This document shows, one piece after another, positions 34,009-46,440 of a DNA stretch of 64,000 nt (the stretch's first letter is position 1; every line of letters begins with the position of its first letter). The position numbers were made by a program, and so were the translations under genes. The notes below the pieces were generated by a model. It was given only the letters and a program-made list of their open reading frames with translations, made no database searches and was not told where the DNA came from. Source of the DNA: Annona cherimola (lineage: Eukaryota; Streptophyta; Magnoliopsida; Magnoliales; Annonaceae); the NCBI GenBank assembly GCA_030490835.1, contig CM059975.1, positions 56,287,174 through 56,351,173 on the forward strand, read 5' to 3'.

Positions 34009-35585
34009 TGGTAATCTAGGAGTAGGCCTCCAAGTATGTATTGATTCAATAATTGGCCTTCTAGTCCACGTAGTATGTTTCCTTTGGGCTTGTGGATAGG
34101 TGCAGTTTTGGTTTGATTTTTCCCAAGTATTGGCACATTTGATTTGCCACTTTCTCTTTGCTCAAATGTGGAGTATCCAAGACCTCTTTTATTTGTTTGA
34201 GAGGTCATGTTCAGAAACATTTTTACATTTTCTCCTGGATTAGAGAATTTAGCTAATGATTCATTTAAGGATTCATTCTCCTTTTTCAATTTCTCTACTT
34301 CTTTCAAAAGCAATTCATTTTCATCTTTCAGTTTTGATGTACTTTCAGCTAGTTTTCCATTTACAATAATAATGGAATTGCATTGTTGTCTCTTTAATGA
34401 TAACTTATTTCCTAGCTTTTTGATTTCCTCATATAATGAATCATATGCATGTTGTAATTCTTCTAATTCAGCACATTTGAGACATTCTTGAATAAAAGAG
34501 TGAGTAGATTGAGAATAGTAAAATTTGGAAGTTACCTCTTCATTACTTGTGTACTTGGTTGAGGTGGTTTGCTCTTCCAAAACTTCCGTTGTGTTTAAAC
34601 ACAACAAATCTTCTTCTTGCTCAATCCGCGCCATGCAGCATATTCTTGCACAATTTGCCGCATCAAAATCATCGGTTGAGGAGCAACTTGTTGATGAAGT
34701 TTCTTTGTTCACGTACATTCCTCTTCCCTTTGGCCTTTGGAATTTTCTGCTTTCACGTCTTTCCCTCCTTTCTTGTTGATCCTTTGATTTCTCTTCGGGT
34801 GTAGGACATTGAACTTGCATATGTCTCATACCGTCGCATCTATAGCATTTTGTGACCTCCTTCTTCTTCTCTCTTCGTGGTCTTTCTTTGAAGTCTTTGA
34901 AGTTCTTTTCTTTTCTCATAAACTTTCGAAATTTGCGAGTGAATAGAGCAATGTCTTCATCATCGTTGTGAGATGAGGAGGTGGACTCATCCGAATTATG
35001 AGTGACTCTTAGTGCAATTGCTTTCTTTCCTTTGTGATGATCTTCATTTCTTTTCTCGATTAGCTCATGTGACATTAATGAGCTAATAAGATCTTCTAGC
35101 TTCAATGTGTTTAGGTCCTTGGCTTCTTCTATTGCAGTAATCTTTGGAGTCCAAGATTCCGGTAGAGCTCTTAGGATCTTCATGACCTGTTCAGATTCAG
35201 AGATAGCTTTTCCAAGACCTTTCAAAGCATTAGTAATTTTAGAGAATCTAGCAAATATTTCAGAAATATTTACTATTTCTAGCATTCTAAAGTTTTTCAA
35301 TTCTCCAATCAAAATATTTCTCCTTGTCCCTTGGACTTGAGAAGTTCCTTCATAAATAGATGTTAGTGTATCCCATATCTCTTTTGTAGTTAAACAAGAG
35401 GATACTCTATCATATTCGGAAGCGGTAAGAGCACAAAATAAAGAATTCATAGCCTTGGCGTTGCTCTTAACAGTTTTCACTTCCTCATCGGTCCATTTGG
35501 AAGCTCTTTCATCAATAGGCAAGGTTACACCATCTTGGATTGCAATCCAAGAATCCATATCTGTAGCCATGATGAGTTTCTTCAT
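34005..35585 (-). CDS. copia1 gag (N-terminus cut by one stop)
   Basis: A 526-residue open frame. The family start is the ATG at 35687 (MASQSTSVPAFAEGQ); an in-frame TAG three codons before this frame (after FGY) separates the two. copia2 reads Trp there (GYWK), so this is a nonsense change. Domains: UBN2-type gag core about residues 10-180 (KEIWDTLTSIYEG, LPESWTPKITAIEEAKD), basic linker, CCHC knuckle CYRCDGMRHMQVQC near residue 245, Ser/Thr-rich stretch, then a long coiled coil (about 370-460). The last ~25 residues after GKNQTKTAP diverge from gag-like sequence and overlap the knuckle frame at 34008, indicating a frameshift. Gag would form the cytoplasmic particle. The copia2 copy is broken in more places. 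Confidence 0.9.
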   Translation of the reverse strand: MKKLIMATDMDSWIAIQDGVTLPIDERASKWTDEEVKTVKSNAKAMNSLFCALTASEYDRVSSCLTTKEIWDTLTSIYEGTSQVQGTRRNILIGELKNFRMLEIVNISEIFARFSKITNALKGLGKAISESEQVMKILRALPESWTPKITAIEEAKDLNTLKLEDLISSLMSHELIEKRNEDHHKGKKAIALRVTHNSDESTSSSHNDDEDIALFTRKFRKFMRKEKNFKDFKERPRREKKKEVTKCYRCDGMRHMQVQCPTPEEKSKDQQERRERRESRKFQRPKGRGMYVNKETSSTSCSSTDDFDAANCARICCMARIEQEEDLLCLNTTEVLEEQTTSTKYTSNEEVTSKFYYSQSTHSFIQECLKCAELEELQHAYDSLYEEIKKLGNKLSLKRQQCNSIIIVNGKLAESTSKLKDENELLLKEVEKLKKENESLNESLAKFSNPGENVKMFLNMTSQTNKRGLGYSTFEQRESGKSNVPILGKNQTKTAPIHKPKGNILRGLEGQLLNQYILGGLLLDYQ

Positions 35586-35720
35586 ATGAAGCTTCTAATA
35601 GCCGAAATTGTTCCCATCAAACAATGTTGGCCTAGTAAAAGATTGGCCTTCGGCAAATGCGGGAACGGAAGTCGATTGGGATGCCATATCAAAAGATCTC
35701 GTTGGTATAACTCAAAGACC

Positions 35721-35733
35721 TGCTTTGATACCA
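35721..35733 (-). other. copia1 primer-binding site
   Basis: On the minus strand this reads TGGTATCAAAGCA two bases from the LTR edge at 35736. It is one mismatch from the initiator tRNA-Met complement. Confidence 0.8.
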
Positions 35734-35735
35734 CT

Positions 35736-37439
35736 TGTTGACCCCAAGTTAATGGCAATCACCCAAGAGGGGAAGGGTGAATTGGGTATTTAAAAATTTA
35801 CAACTTAAACAGAAACTTTACCCCGGATTAATCTAGTCCCCTTTATGAAGAAACAAAATGAGAGCAATAATGTAAAGAGAAAAAATAAAAATAAACACAC
35901 AAGATTTTATAGTGGTTCGGGCAACCTCCCTACTCCACTATTCCAAGCTCACACCCCTCGTGACTTGGGTTCCACTATGTATTCCGCGAATACAACTAGA
36001 GTCTCCGCTCTCTTTTAGATTCTAGCTCTAGGGGGCATATACAACCAGAGCCTTTGCTCTCTTCTAGATTCTAGCTCTAGGGGGCATCAACAATACACAG
36101 CACAAGTAGGTGACGAGTTTCACTCCAATCACACACTACTTTGCTTACACTTGTTCTTAGCTACCCAAGCTAAAACAAGTTCAATACAACAAGAAATAAC
36201 AAAAGAAAGTTTCTACACGTTACTGTTGTGTAGACGCAGATTTGGCGCAGAGAAGAACTTGTAGTGTAGGCTTAGAGATTCAGCAAGCAGCTCTTGGCAG
36301 TTTGAAGCAAGGTTCTTCTTCTAAAAATTGGCTTGATCACTTGAAGCTTTTAAAGATGGGAGTTATGCTCACTTAATGAATTCTCAGCTACACTCCTCGT
36401 TCATATTGATTGCCTTTTATAATTGTGGAGGGAATCTGAACGTTTGGAAGTAGGTGGCGCGCATTTAATGTGCCAACGTTCAAAAAAATTTCCGACCGTT
36501 GCGACCCAAGTCGCAGGTGGAGTCGACTTCGGGTGCGACTTCGCCCAAGTCGCAGATGGAGTCGACTTCGGGTGCGACTTTGCCTGTTCGCAACAACTTT
36601 AGGTTCCAGTCTGGGTCGACTTGGTCCTCGACTTGACCCAAGTCGCAGGTGGAGTCGACTTCGGGTGCGACTTCACCTCGACAGCTTGCTTGATGAACTT
36701 GAAATCCTTGGAATGCTTTGCTTGCTTGAGTTTCTTCATGTTTGGTTGTTCTTCCTTTAAGACTCTTTATGATTCTTTTATCTTAAACACATTTGACTCC
36801 ATGTCTTGAGTCTTGAGTCTTTGAGTATTGGAGTGCATAAGAGAAATCCAAATGCATGATCTCGATTCTCCATGAGAAATATGCAGCTTTGCTTCGGTCT
36901 TCACTTGATCCTTATTTGATCTTCATTTTCTTTTGAATCTCTTGAATCTATCATTGAGTTATCTTGATCTGCATGTTTTCGTATTGAAGTCGAAGTCGGA
37001 GTCGACTTGTTCTGCGACTTCACCCAAGTCGCATGCGGAGTCGACTTGGGATGCGACTTCGGCAGCCCTTGTTCTCGGTTTCGACTCTGGACAGAAATGA
37101 CGCCTCCAAGTCGCTACTGGAGTCGACTTGGTCTGCGACTTCACCTCAAGTCGCAAGCGGAGTCGACTTGGGATGCGACTTCGGTAGTTCTCGTTCTCGA
37201 TTTCAACTCTAGAAGGAAATGACGTTTCGAAGTCGATGCTGGAGTCGACTTGGGGATTGACTTGGCCTAAGTCGAAGTCTGAGTCGACTTGGAAATCGAC
37301 TTGACTTGTCATGCTTCATATTCTTCAAATTTATAACCTTAAGTCATTTCCACAAACTTGTTAGTAACCAAAACTTACTCAAATTGATTTGTTAATCATC
37401 AAAACATAGACTTGGCTTATTTTCCACATATTTCCAACA
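35736..37439 (-). mobile_element. copia1 5' LTR (1704 bp)
   Basis: TGTTGACCCC to TTTCCAACA. TATA box on the minus strand (plus TTTTATA) at 36416-36422. The proximal GTCGAC cluster is 36500-36680, with perfect 34-bp dyads at 36508-36541, 36547-36580 and 36640-36673. The distal cluster is 36990-37300. I count about ten GTCGAC words in the ~800 bp upstream of the TATA box. Confidence 0.9.
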
Positions 37440-39460
37440 AGTTTTAGGGCTTCCTTTCTCAAATATTTTTGGGCATCCATAATACCTTAAACCTAGGGTA
37501 GTTTACCATACATAATATTCATAAAACATGCAAATCCATTTTCATAACATTTTTAGCATATAAACATGGAAATTAGGTCAAAATCATCACTTTGCATTCC
37601 ATAACTTCAAAAATTGATCATTTAAGCATAAACCATCATATATTTTGCATGGATACATGATTCATAATCTAATCACACCATCAAACCAAAATAGCAACTT
37701 GTCTTGGAGATTTAGGGTTTACCACCTTGGGTTTCCGACTTAATACACATGCATAACTTCACTTTCATCAACTTAAACTTGAAAATTCATACATGAAACC
37801 TAATACCCATTCAATATTCATTCAAAAGCATGTTATATCATCACTTTAAAGATTGTTTAAGAATTCATTCCATATCCAAGTTTTGAGTTTAAAACTCAAG
37901 TTAAATAACTTAAAATCAAACATATACTTACTTAGTTTTGAGCTAACCCAAACCCTAGCACTTGGGGATGGTTTCCTCCACAAATCTTCCCCATTTTTTT
38001 CTTCCTTTTCCTTCTTCCTTGACTGGGAAAAATGGACGTGAGCTACTGCTTGCTTAGGAGGAGAATTTCAGCACTTAACCATTTTCCAAAATCCCCTTTT
38101 CATATGACGTGCATGGGTATATATAAGATGGATTTTTTCCAGCTGTGGGCCTCACTTCTTAGGCAATTTCCACACCATTAAATAATAACTTATCCCCTTT
38201 GAAGTGTTGGCCATTTTACAGCTATGTAAATTAGGTTTCTACCATTTTCAAAAATCGAAAAAACTGCATCGCATCATGACCGTTCAAGCTGCGTCCACCA
38301 CAACGTCCAGCTGCTGCCCATTTTCCAGCCATTTTTGTATTTTTTTTAATAATTCCTATTTAAGGGTAAAACATAAACTTAATTTCCCTTTATTTTACAT
38401 ATTAATTTAGTGTTAAAAAATTAACAAAATGGCATCAATCAACCATATTTCTGCATGTCACTTTGCCCATAAGTTGTCCACATTTTCAGCTTCATGCATC
38501 TGCATTTAAATATTTTTTTCTGGCTTCAAATCTTCATAATTGGATGCATATTTTATGTACCTGCATCTCAGCTGCATATATGCATATTTAAAAAATTAAA
38601 AATTCAAAAAAAATGCAGCATGGGCAGCCCCTTGGACATCCCTTGTGCCACCTTCCCTATGAATAGGTTATGCCTTTTGTAGCTCCATCATCATATGCAT
38701 TTAATAGCTGGATAATTCTCATATTTTTGCATTTCAAATAAATACCCAAAATACCCTAGGAATGGCCTGCATCTGCCACCTCAATTCCCATTAAAACCAA
38801 GCCATTATGCATTGTACTCTAGCATTAATGAAAAGTTACTTTTGAGGTGCATTAGTCAACCATGCTCACCTTTTTCAATGGAGGTATTTTTCCAAAATTT
38901 CATGCTTAATCTAAACCATCCAAATTAAGCATCTCATAATTTCATTCAAACTTTTCAAATTTCATCTCAATCCGATTTTCCTAGCTCCCGTTATAGCCAT
39001 TTAAAGTTAATGGTTGAAATTAAAATATGATCAATAAATCATAACTCTCATTTCATCATTAATTTTCATAACTCATTAATTCCATAATACCAATCCCAAC
39101 ATCATTAACTTTCTTTTCAAATTTCACTTGAATCCGCCTTACGGGCGTTGAGTTATGAATTTTTCAGTGTTTTTCCACTTAACTTAACAATTATCACATA
39201 AATACTCATAATTAATTTTAAATAATGGGAAATGATTTTCCTTAATGTATTTGCACATTTAAATCAACAACAATTTCCTCTAATCCCATTGTCTCATTTT
39301 AGCTCAAAATGATCCTTCACATTATTATTGCTAATCCATAACCCTAATTACAATAATTAGCAAAATCACATAAAACCTTTATAATTCAATAATTCTCATA
39401 TAAATATCATATACATGATTAATGCATACATATGGGTTCTACATGGATTAGGGTTTCACA
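37440..39460 (-). mobile_element. gypsy1 3' LTR, part after copia1
   Basis: It matches 53850-55862 closely: the TTTGGGCATCCATAATACC entry, the TTTAGCATATAAACATGG block, the antisense GGATGG..CTTGGG passage, a CCGCCTTACGGGCGTTGAG block, and the end GGATTAGGGTTTCACA at 39460. Frames of 60-70 residues inside are not conserved as proteins beyond DNA similarity. Confidence 0.85.
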
Positions 39461-39499
39461 ATCCTCCCCCCTTATAACAGGTCTCGTCCCGAAACCATC
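39461..39499 (-). other. gypsy1 polypurine tract
   Basis: On the minus strand the interior ends with CGGGACGAGACC, then TTATAAGGGGGGAGGAT, then the LTR start TGTGAAACCC. The GGGACGA word just before a G-rich tract is usual at the end of plant chromovirus interiors. Confidence 0.8.
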
Positions 39500-40860
39500 T
39501 ATTCTTTAAATAGCTGGGGATATTTCCGTTCCACCTCTTCTTTTAACTCCCAAGTGGCTTCATTTTTGGAGTATCGGTTTCATTGTACCTTCACGTACTT
39601 GATTTCCTGATTCCGAAGCTTTTGTACCTTGTGATCCAAGATTCTTACTGGCCTCTCTTCATAATTCAGATAATCTTGAATCGGTAAATTCTCAGCCACT
39701 AATATATGTGTTGGGTCTGGAATATACTTCCTAAGCATCGATATATGAAACACATTGTGGACTAGGGCTAGCGCTGGGGGTAAGGCTATTCGATATGCCA
39801 ATTTTTCAACATTTTCCAAAACTTCAAATGGTCCAATAAACCTAAGATTCAGTTTTCCTCTTTTCCCAAACCGTGTAACTCCCTTGAATGGCGTGACCTT
39901 TATAAACACATGTTCGCCAACTTGGATGTTCAAATCCCTTCTCTTGCAGTCTGTGTAACTCTTTTGCCGACTTTGGGCTGTGAGTATACCCTGGCGAATT
40001 TTCCTCACCTTGTCTACCATTCGTTGAGATAAGTCTGGGGCTAATCTTTTCTCTCCAACTTCATCCTAGTTCATTAGCGTTCGACACCGTCGATCATACA
40101 ACGCCTCAAATGGAGCCATTTGGATGCTATCTTAGTAGCTATTGTTATATGCGAATTCCGCAATTGATATATACTCATCCCATGATCCTCCAAACTCTAA
40201 GGTACACATACAAAGCATATCTTCAATGACTTGGTTCACCCGCTCCGTTTGTCCATCGGTTTGAGGATGAAAGGTTGTACTGAATTTGAGTTGGGTGCCT
40301 AGGGTTTTGTGTAAGCTTTTCCAAAACCTCGATGTAAACGTTGCATCTCGATTTGAGATAATCGACTTTGGCACTCCATGGAGTCGTACAACCTTTTTAT
40401 AATAGACTTTAGCTAGCCTTTCTGCTGTATAAGTTCTTCTTATAGGTAGAAAGTGAGTGACTTTCGATAACCTATCCATGATTACCCATATGGAATCATT
40501 TCCTGCTTGGGTTCTAGGTAATCCTTCAATGAAATCCATAGTAATGTCATCCCACTTTTATTCAGGAATTTCTAAGGACTGTAACTTACCAGGGATTTTC
40601 TGGTTATCCGCCTTCACCCGTTGGCAAGTTAAACACTTAGTCACATATTCAGCGATCTCTCTCTTCATATTATTCCACCAATATGCTTTCTTAAGATCTT
40701 GATACATTTTAGTACTCCCTGGGTGAATAGAAAAAGGAGAAAAATGTGCCTCTTTAAGGATTTGTTCCTTCAATTCCGCTGTATTAGGTATGCGAAGGCG
40801 ACCCTTGTACCTGTACATACCTTGCTCATCAATAGCAAATTCTGTCAACCCCTTTTTCTT
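39500..40860 (-). pseudogene. gypsy1 integrase with chromodomain-like tail
   Basis: Ty3/gypsy integrase in several pieces. The HHCC zinc domain lies in 40558-40848 (HPGSTKMYQDLKKAYWW, CLTCQRVK). The catalytic core lies in 40132-40539, starting TMDFIEGLP, with the DGQTERVNQVIEDM glutamate. The second acidic site reads SNRDATFTS where SDRD is the family norm, a Asp-to-Asn loss. The GPFEVLE, LVHNVFHISMLRKYIPDP and RPVRILDHKVQKLRN tail ends in a chromodomain-like strand and ATWELKEEVERKYPQLF, with the original stop at 39500-39502. In-frame stops lie at 40558, 40132, 40066 and 39580. A frameshift separates it from RNase H near 40850-40887. Normal role: insertion of the cDNA, with the tail targeting heterochromatin. 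Confidence 0.9.
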
Positions 40861-40886
40861 TATTTTCTTGACATGGGTATCTAGGT

Positions 40887-41441
40887 CTATTCCTTTTGCT
40901 GCGCAGTCTTAATCTGCTCAAAAAGTGATGATTGTATGTGTAATTGTGATAATCTGGTGTGCACTCCTGGTGGACATACAATCAATTCCATTTGCCTTAT
41001 CTCCTTAAGCAAACCTTCCTCCTTAGTGATAAGATGCGCTAAGCTGACATTTCGGCTCAATGCATCAGCTACCACATTTGCCTTACCTGGATGGTATAGA
41101 ATTTCCAAATCGTAATCCTTCAATAATTCGAGCCATCTCCTTTGTCTCATATTCAATTCCTTCTGAGTGAAGATGTATTTGAGGCTCTTGTGATCAGTGT
41201 AAATTTCACACCTTGCACCATACAGGTAATGTCTCCATATTTTCAAGGCAAATACCGCCGCTGCTAACTCTAAATCATGCGTGGGGTAGCTTACCTCATT
41301 GGGCTTTAACTGCCACGACGCATAAGCTATCACTTTGCCCCTTTGTATCAAAACACAACCCAATCCCTTTCTTGATGCATCGCTATAAACCACAAACCCT
41401 TCATTTCCTTCGGGTAGGGTTAGAATGGGTGCTTCCACTAA
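40887..41441 (-). pseudogene. gypsy1 RNase H
   Basis: A 183-residue frame in the RNase H position: [20 protein letters not shown] (first Asp), an [19 protein letters not shown] block (Glu), [11 protein letters not shown] (Asp), and the ADALSR end typical of gypsy RT-RNase H. It is separated from RT by a single TGA at 41442-41444 in the same frame. It runs into a frameshift at its end. It removes RNA from RNA-DNA hybrids during reverse transcription. Confidence 0.9.
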
Positions 41442-42070
41442 TCACTGTCTCAATTCCTGAAAGCTGTGCTCGCATTCCTCAAACCATACATACCTGATTC
41501 CTTTACGAGTCAACTTGGTTAACGGGGCTGAAAATTGCGAAAATCCTTCAACAAACCTTTTATAATAGCCGGGCAACCCTAGGAAACTTCGAATTTTCAT
41601 AATGGTCATCGGCCTTGGCCATTTCAATACCGCCTCAATCTTTTGAGGATCAACTTGAATACCCTTTTCAGATATTATATGCCCGAGAAATCCTATTTGT
41701 TTCAGCCAAAACTCACATTTCTTCAATTTGATATACAATTTCTCTTTTCTCAACCTTTCTAAGACCCTTCGCAGATGGTCTTCATGTTCTTTCTCCGTTT
41801 TAGAGTAGATCAAGACATCATCTATAAATACAACCATAAATTGATCCAGATAGTCCCGAAAAACCCTATTCATCATATCCATGAATACAGCAGGAGCATT
41901 AGTAAGTCCGAAAGGCATTACCAGAAACTCATAGTGTCCATACCTAGTTCGGAATGCCATTTTATGAGTATCAGCCGGACTTATTCTTAACTGATGGTAC
42001 CCTGACTGTAAGTCAATCTTGGAGAAAGTCATGGCTCCTTGCAATTGATCAAATAAATCGTCGATCCTGG
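41442..42070 (-). pseudogene. gypsy1 reverse transcriptase, main part
   Basis: RT from the [20 protein letters not shown] finger region (the first Asp of the catalytic triad is in [10 protein letters not shown]) through [20 protein letters not shown], the catalytic [20 protein letters not shown], and the thumb/connection [16 protein letters not shown]. The 5' part of the domain is 6 kb away at 48148 because LTR 42071-48147 sits between the codons for PLP and RIDD. Catalytic acidic residues are all kept. The only break in this piece is the TGA at 41442. Confidence 0.9.
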
Positions 42071-45000
42071 TGTGAAACCCCAACCTAAGTAAGATTCAAT
42101 GTGTGCATTAAACATGTACATTTGACTTATATATGATTAAATGAAAATTTTGATTGATTTTAGGATTTTATGATATGTTGCAATTAGGGTTTAATTAAGA
42201 ATGATGATTAAAAATTTAATCACCGGAGCCCAATATGAGTCAAGGTGACTAAAGGGGTATAATGAGGATTAAAACATGCTAATTTGGCATGAATTTTTAG
42301 TTTAATTTTCATGATTTAATTAATGGAGATTAAAATGGAAATTGTGGAATTATGTTGGAAAACACTAGAAAATTCATAACTCAACGCCTGTAAGGCGGAT
42401 TCAAGTGAAATTTGAGATGAAAGTGATGATGTTGGGCTTGAAATTATGGGATTATTGGATTATGAAAATTCTTGATGAAATTGGATTAATGATTTATTGA
42501 TCATATTTCAATTTCAACCGTTAACTTTAAACGGCTATAACGGGAGCTAGGAAAATCGGATTGAGATGAAATTTGAAACGGTTGAATGAAATTATGAGAT
42601 GTTTATTTTTGATGGATTGGATTAAGGTTGAAATTTTTGGAAAATACCTGCAATGAAAAAGGTGAGCATGGTTGACTAATGCACCTCAAAAGCACCTTTC
42701 CATTAATGGCTAGAGTACATGGATTAAATGCGTTACTTAATGGGAGATGAGGTGTCAAATGCAGCACATTTCTAAGGAAATTTATGTATTAAAATAAAAT
42801 GCAAATATCCAAATAAAATCCCAGCAATGAATGTCCATAATTGATGAAGCTATGAGTGCTCAAGTGAGCATAGGTGAGGTGTCCAAGGCAAGCACGTTTA
42901 TGAGCTGGTTGCTCCATATTTTTTGAATTTTTTATTTTATAAAATATGTATATATGCAGGTGACATGTTGGGATACATAAATGAGCATTTAATTATGTGA
43001 AAAACATTCAAGGAAATTCGTGATTTGCAGCTGCCATGAAAATTGCAAAAGTGGACAACTTTGTCTCTTGCAAATGACGTCCAAATGATGGGCTGATTGC
43101 TGCCATTTTGCTAAAATTATTAATGCCAAATTAATATATGAATTAAGGGATAATTAGGCATATAAATTACCCACATATTGTAATTTTAAAAATGGAGAAA
43201 AATGGCTGGAAAAATGGGCAGCCGCTGGACGTTATGGTGGAAGCAGATTAACGGTCAAGATGAGGGCAGATTTTGGATTGTTAAAAAATGGTAAAAACCT
43301 ATTTTACTTGGCTGTAATTGTGACAACAGATAAGGTAGATAAGGGTGCATTTAAGGGTGTGGAAATGCAGCAACAAGTGGGGCCCACTGCTGGAAATTCT
43401 AGCTCCTCAAAGGCATGCACGTTCACATGAGAGAGAGAGAGGGCTTTTGGAAATTTCCAACGTGCTTGAAATTCTTCCCCAAGCAACAGAAGCTTCCACA
43501 TCCTTTTAGATCCAGCAAGGAGAAGAGAAAAACTAAGGGAAAAGAAGGGGAATTTGAGGAGGAAAACTCTCCCAAGCGATTAGGGTTTGGAGAGCATCAA
43601 TTCAAGTAAGTATAAGGGTTATTTTGATTAGTTTATCTTGAGTTCTTGAACTCCAAAGTTCTAAATATGAAATGGATGTTTAAACATGGTTTAAAGTAAT
43701 GATTTGACATGCTTTTGAATGAATATGGAATGGGTTTTAGCTTGCATGCATGAAACTCCATGATTTAGATGATGACAAGTGAAGTTTTGAATGGTATATG
43801 ACGTTATAAATTAAATTATGGACGGAATAGTAAATGGATAAATTTTAGCATGAAACTTTGTAGGATTAATCCTTATGGGGTGATTAAGGAATGACCAAAT
43901 TTCATCTTAAAATGATAAGTACTTTGCAAATTAAAAATCGGAGAAAATTCACCCAAACAGGGTAAAACGGGTGACAGGATCAGCTGTAGAAAATTATTTT
44001 TAATAATTTTTATACAAGGATTTTTGGTCTGAAACGTTTACAGGATATATAAGATATATTTAGGATTACAAGAAAAAATTAAAAATGATATTTTGATGGG
44101 TGTAAATATACCCCATAATTAACGTCATTCAGGCTGTTTGAAAATGGATTCTGCTGTCCAGCAAGGTAAAAATGCCAAAATAAATATATAATGTCAATAT
44201 TCCGTCCTTAAATTTGTATTAAAGGTAATTCATGAAGTTATTAAGTTATTGTAGAAATTTCAGATCAAAAATACTTGATTTGATATTAATTCAAGTTTTT
44301 GATAATTCAGTACGCCTGATTTCAGCATATGTGGATAGTTTGAGAAAAAAAATCAAAAATAAATATGAAACCTATGTAGAAATGATCCAAATTGATATAT
44401 GTGCTAAATAATTAAATATTTATTAATAAAAGTGAGATTTTATGCTGAAATTTTAGATTTATATAATTGCCTAAGGTTATGTGTCAAAAGACACGTTAAA
44501 CGGGTGAAAAATGGGTTCCAAACTAGCTGTTCTGGAAACCTATGACAAGAGGATTTAAACCCCATAAAAATACCCTAAATGAAGTGTTAATTAAGTTTAA
44601 TTAACCCTATGAAACATGGATTAAATTTCTGCCTTGGAAAATTTTATGAAATATCTTATGTTTATGTTGCCAAATGGGCATATGAGAAGGAATAAATATG
44701 CAAGGTTGATGAATGACTTGTGAAATTTGGTTTTGTGCAAAAATGCATGAAAATATGATATATTTTATGAATATATTTCTGTTTAGAAAAATTTTCCATA
44801 ACACATATTATATGTGTCATTAAGAGTGTTTAAGTGCAAGATTTGCATGATGGAAAGGGGTAATGAGTTAATGTGATTTGCTAAAATGCAAAATGGATGG
44901 AAACATGTTGAAACTTGTAAACAAGGTGCTGTTTTGATAATCTTTGTTAATCTCAAAATTTGGGATTGATATATGAAGCTTAAACTCATGAACATGTGCT

Positions 45001-46260
45001 TAAAGTAAGCACTAATGAAGGAAATGTGAAAAATGGATAAGTAAATGACAGATGAAGGATATATGTTAATGAAAAATATATGGGTTGGAAAACTAAGCTA
45101 TGTGTAAGCATATGAGATTTGTATGTATAAATGCAAAGTCGTGTTTATGCGTATAGGCAAGGAAAAGAATGGAGGAAAAGGGATTATGACGATCTCAGGT
45201 AAGCAAGCAAACTTTCTAAAATGTCATTTTCTTTCTATGTGATTGATATGATTGAATTGTCTATGTTTATATTTTAACGAATGGGCAAGCACAAGTTTTG
45301 AATATGACGGCTTTAATGCAAAGCCATAAGTTTTGAAAAATGATGACTTTAATGAAAAGTCCTAAGGTTCGCTTCATGGGAAGCAAGCGACACTTCTTAA
45401 GATAAATAATTTATCCTAAGTGTTGCCAAGAATGGGAATGCTTCATGTTAATGGAATTGAGAAATTTTGCTTATAAGTAAGCAAGTTCTCTATGCTAATG
45501 CTTTTTAAGGATTTCATGTTTGATACTGATGGTTTTAAGAATTTGCTTTTAAGTAAGCAAGTTCTATATGATATTGTTTCAATAGCATTTTATAAGAAAA
45601 AAGGAATTTTATCCTTTTTCACAAAATATTGTTTATAAATGTGTTTTGATTATTTCTACAATAACTTGCGATAAACAATGATGAAAAAGATTTGTTTTGC
45701 TAGGTCAAGATAATTAAATAGTAAATGATGTTTTGGACATAGTCTATATGTTTTGAAATGATGTTCGAAAAGTTTTAATTTCCTTTAGATAAGGAAATCT
45801 ATGTTAAAAATGTTGAAAAAATGTTTATACGGATGTGTTAAAAAGGGATTTATGGATGACCAACCTCCTATGATTGATTTCATAAAATGGTTTGATTTCA
45901 GGTTGCTTAATGGTATGCAAAAGACTGTGCAATTTCCCTTTATGTAAAAATGATTGATATGTGGACAATTATTAAATTTTTAGGTTTTGGACAGGGGGAT
46001 AGCAAAATTGCATAACTTTTGAAAACAAAAAGTCCTGAAATGGAAACCAAGCAAATATTAGAGAAAAATATGATTTATTTATGGAAATCCAAAGGATTTA
46101 AAATTCTTTTATTAAAAGGATTTTAAGATGTATTGTTTCTCAAATATTTCAAATGTTTATCAAAATATTTTACTCAAAACATTTCTAAAAGAACTTAAGG
46201 AAGGTCATCCTAAAACTAGATTTCAAATAACAACTTGTTAAAGTGGGTTCGCTCGCTTAC

Positions 46261-46440
46261 AAGTTGACACGGACTGCGGTCTGTGATGTGATTTTAAAAA
46301 TTATTCTTAAATATAGACTTTGGTCTAAGATTTTTATGCATATGGATGCAGGCTGCTGTCTGTGATCCCGGTTTAAAAGGACATGGGCTGCGGTCTGTGG
46401 TTCTTTAAACCAAACGGACTGCGGTCCGTCAGGATAACGT
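46261..46440 (+). repeat. Repeated GGACTGCGGTCTGTG words
   Basis: Four to five variants (ACTGCGGTCTGTG, GGCTGCTGTCTGTG, GGGCTGCGGTCTGTG, ACTGCGGTCCGTC) separated by AT-rich spacers. Each contains a near-palindromic GGACxGCxGTCC core. The LTR at 59743-62464 has one or two relatives near 62135 and 62210. Confidence 0.7.

Larger units (their letters stand above)
28369..37439 (-). mobile_element. copia1: SIRE-like Ty1/copia element with both LTRs
   Basis: Flanked by AGTTT at 28364-28368 and 37440-37444. The two LTRs (28369-30069 and 35736-37439) are very similar by eye, so insertion was relatively recent. Coding order on the minus strand is gag, zinc knuckle, protease, integrase, start of RT, RNase H. 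Most of RT is missing and occupied by LTR fragment 30984-32075. Short LTR, iMet PBS, gag coiled coil and the DSGCSRHMTG protease motif suggest the SIRE/Maximus group. Confidence 0.9.
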
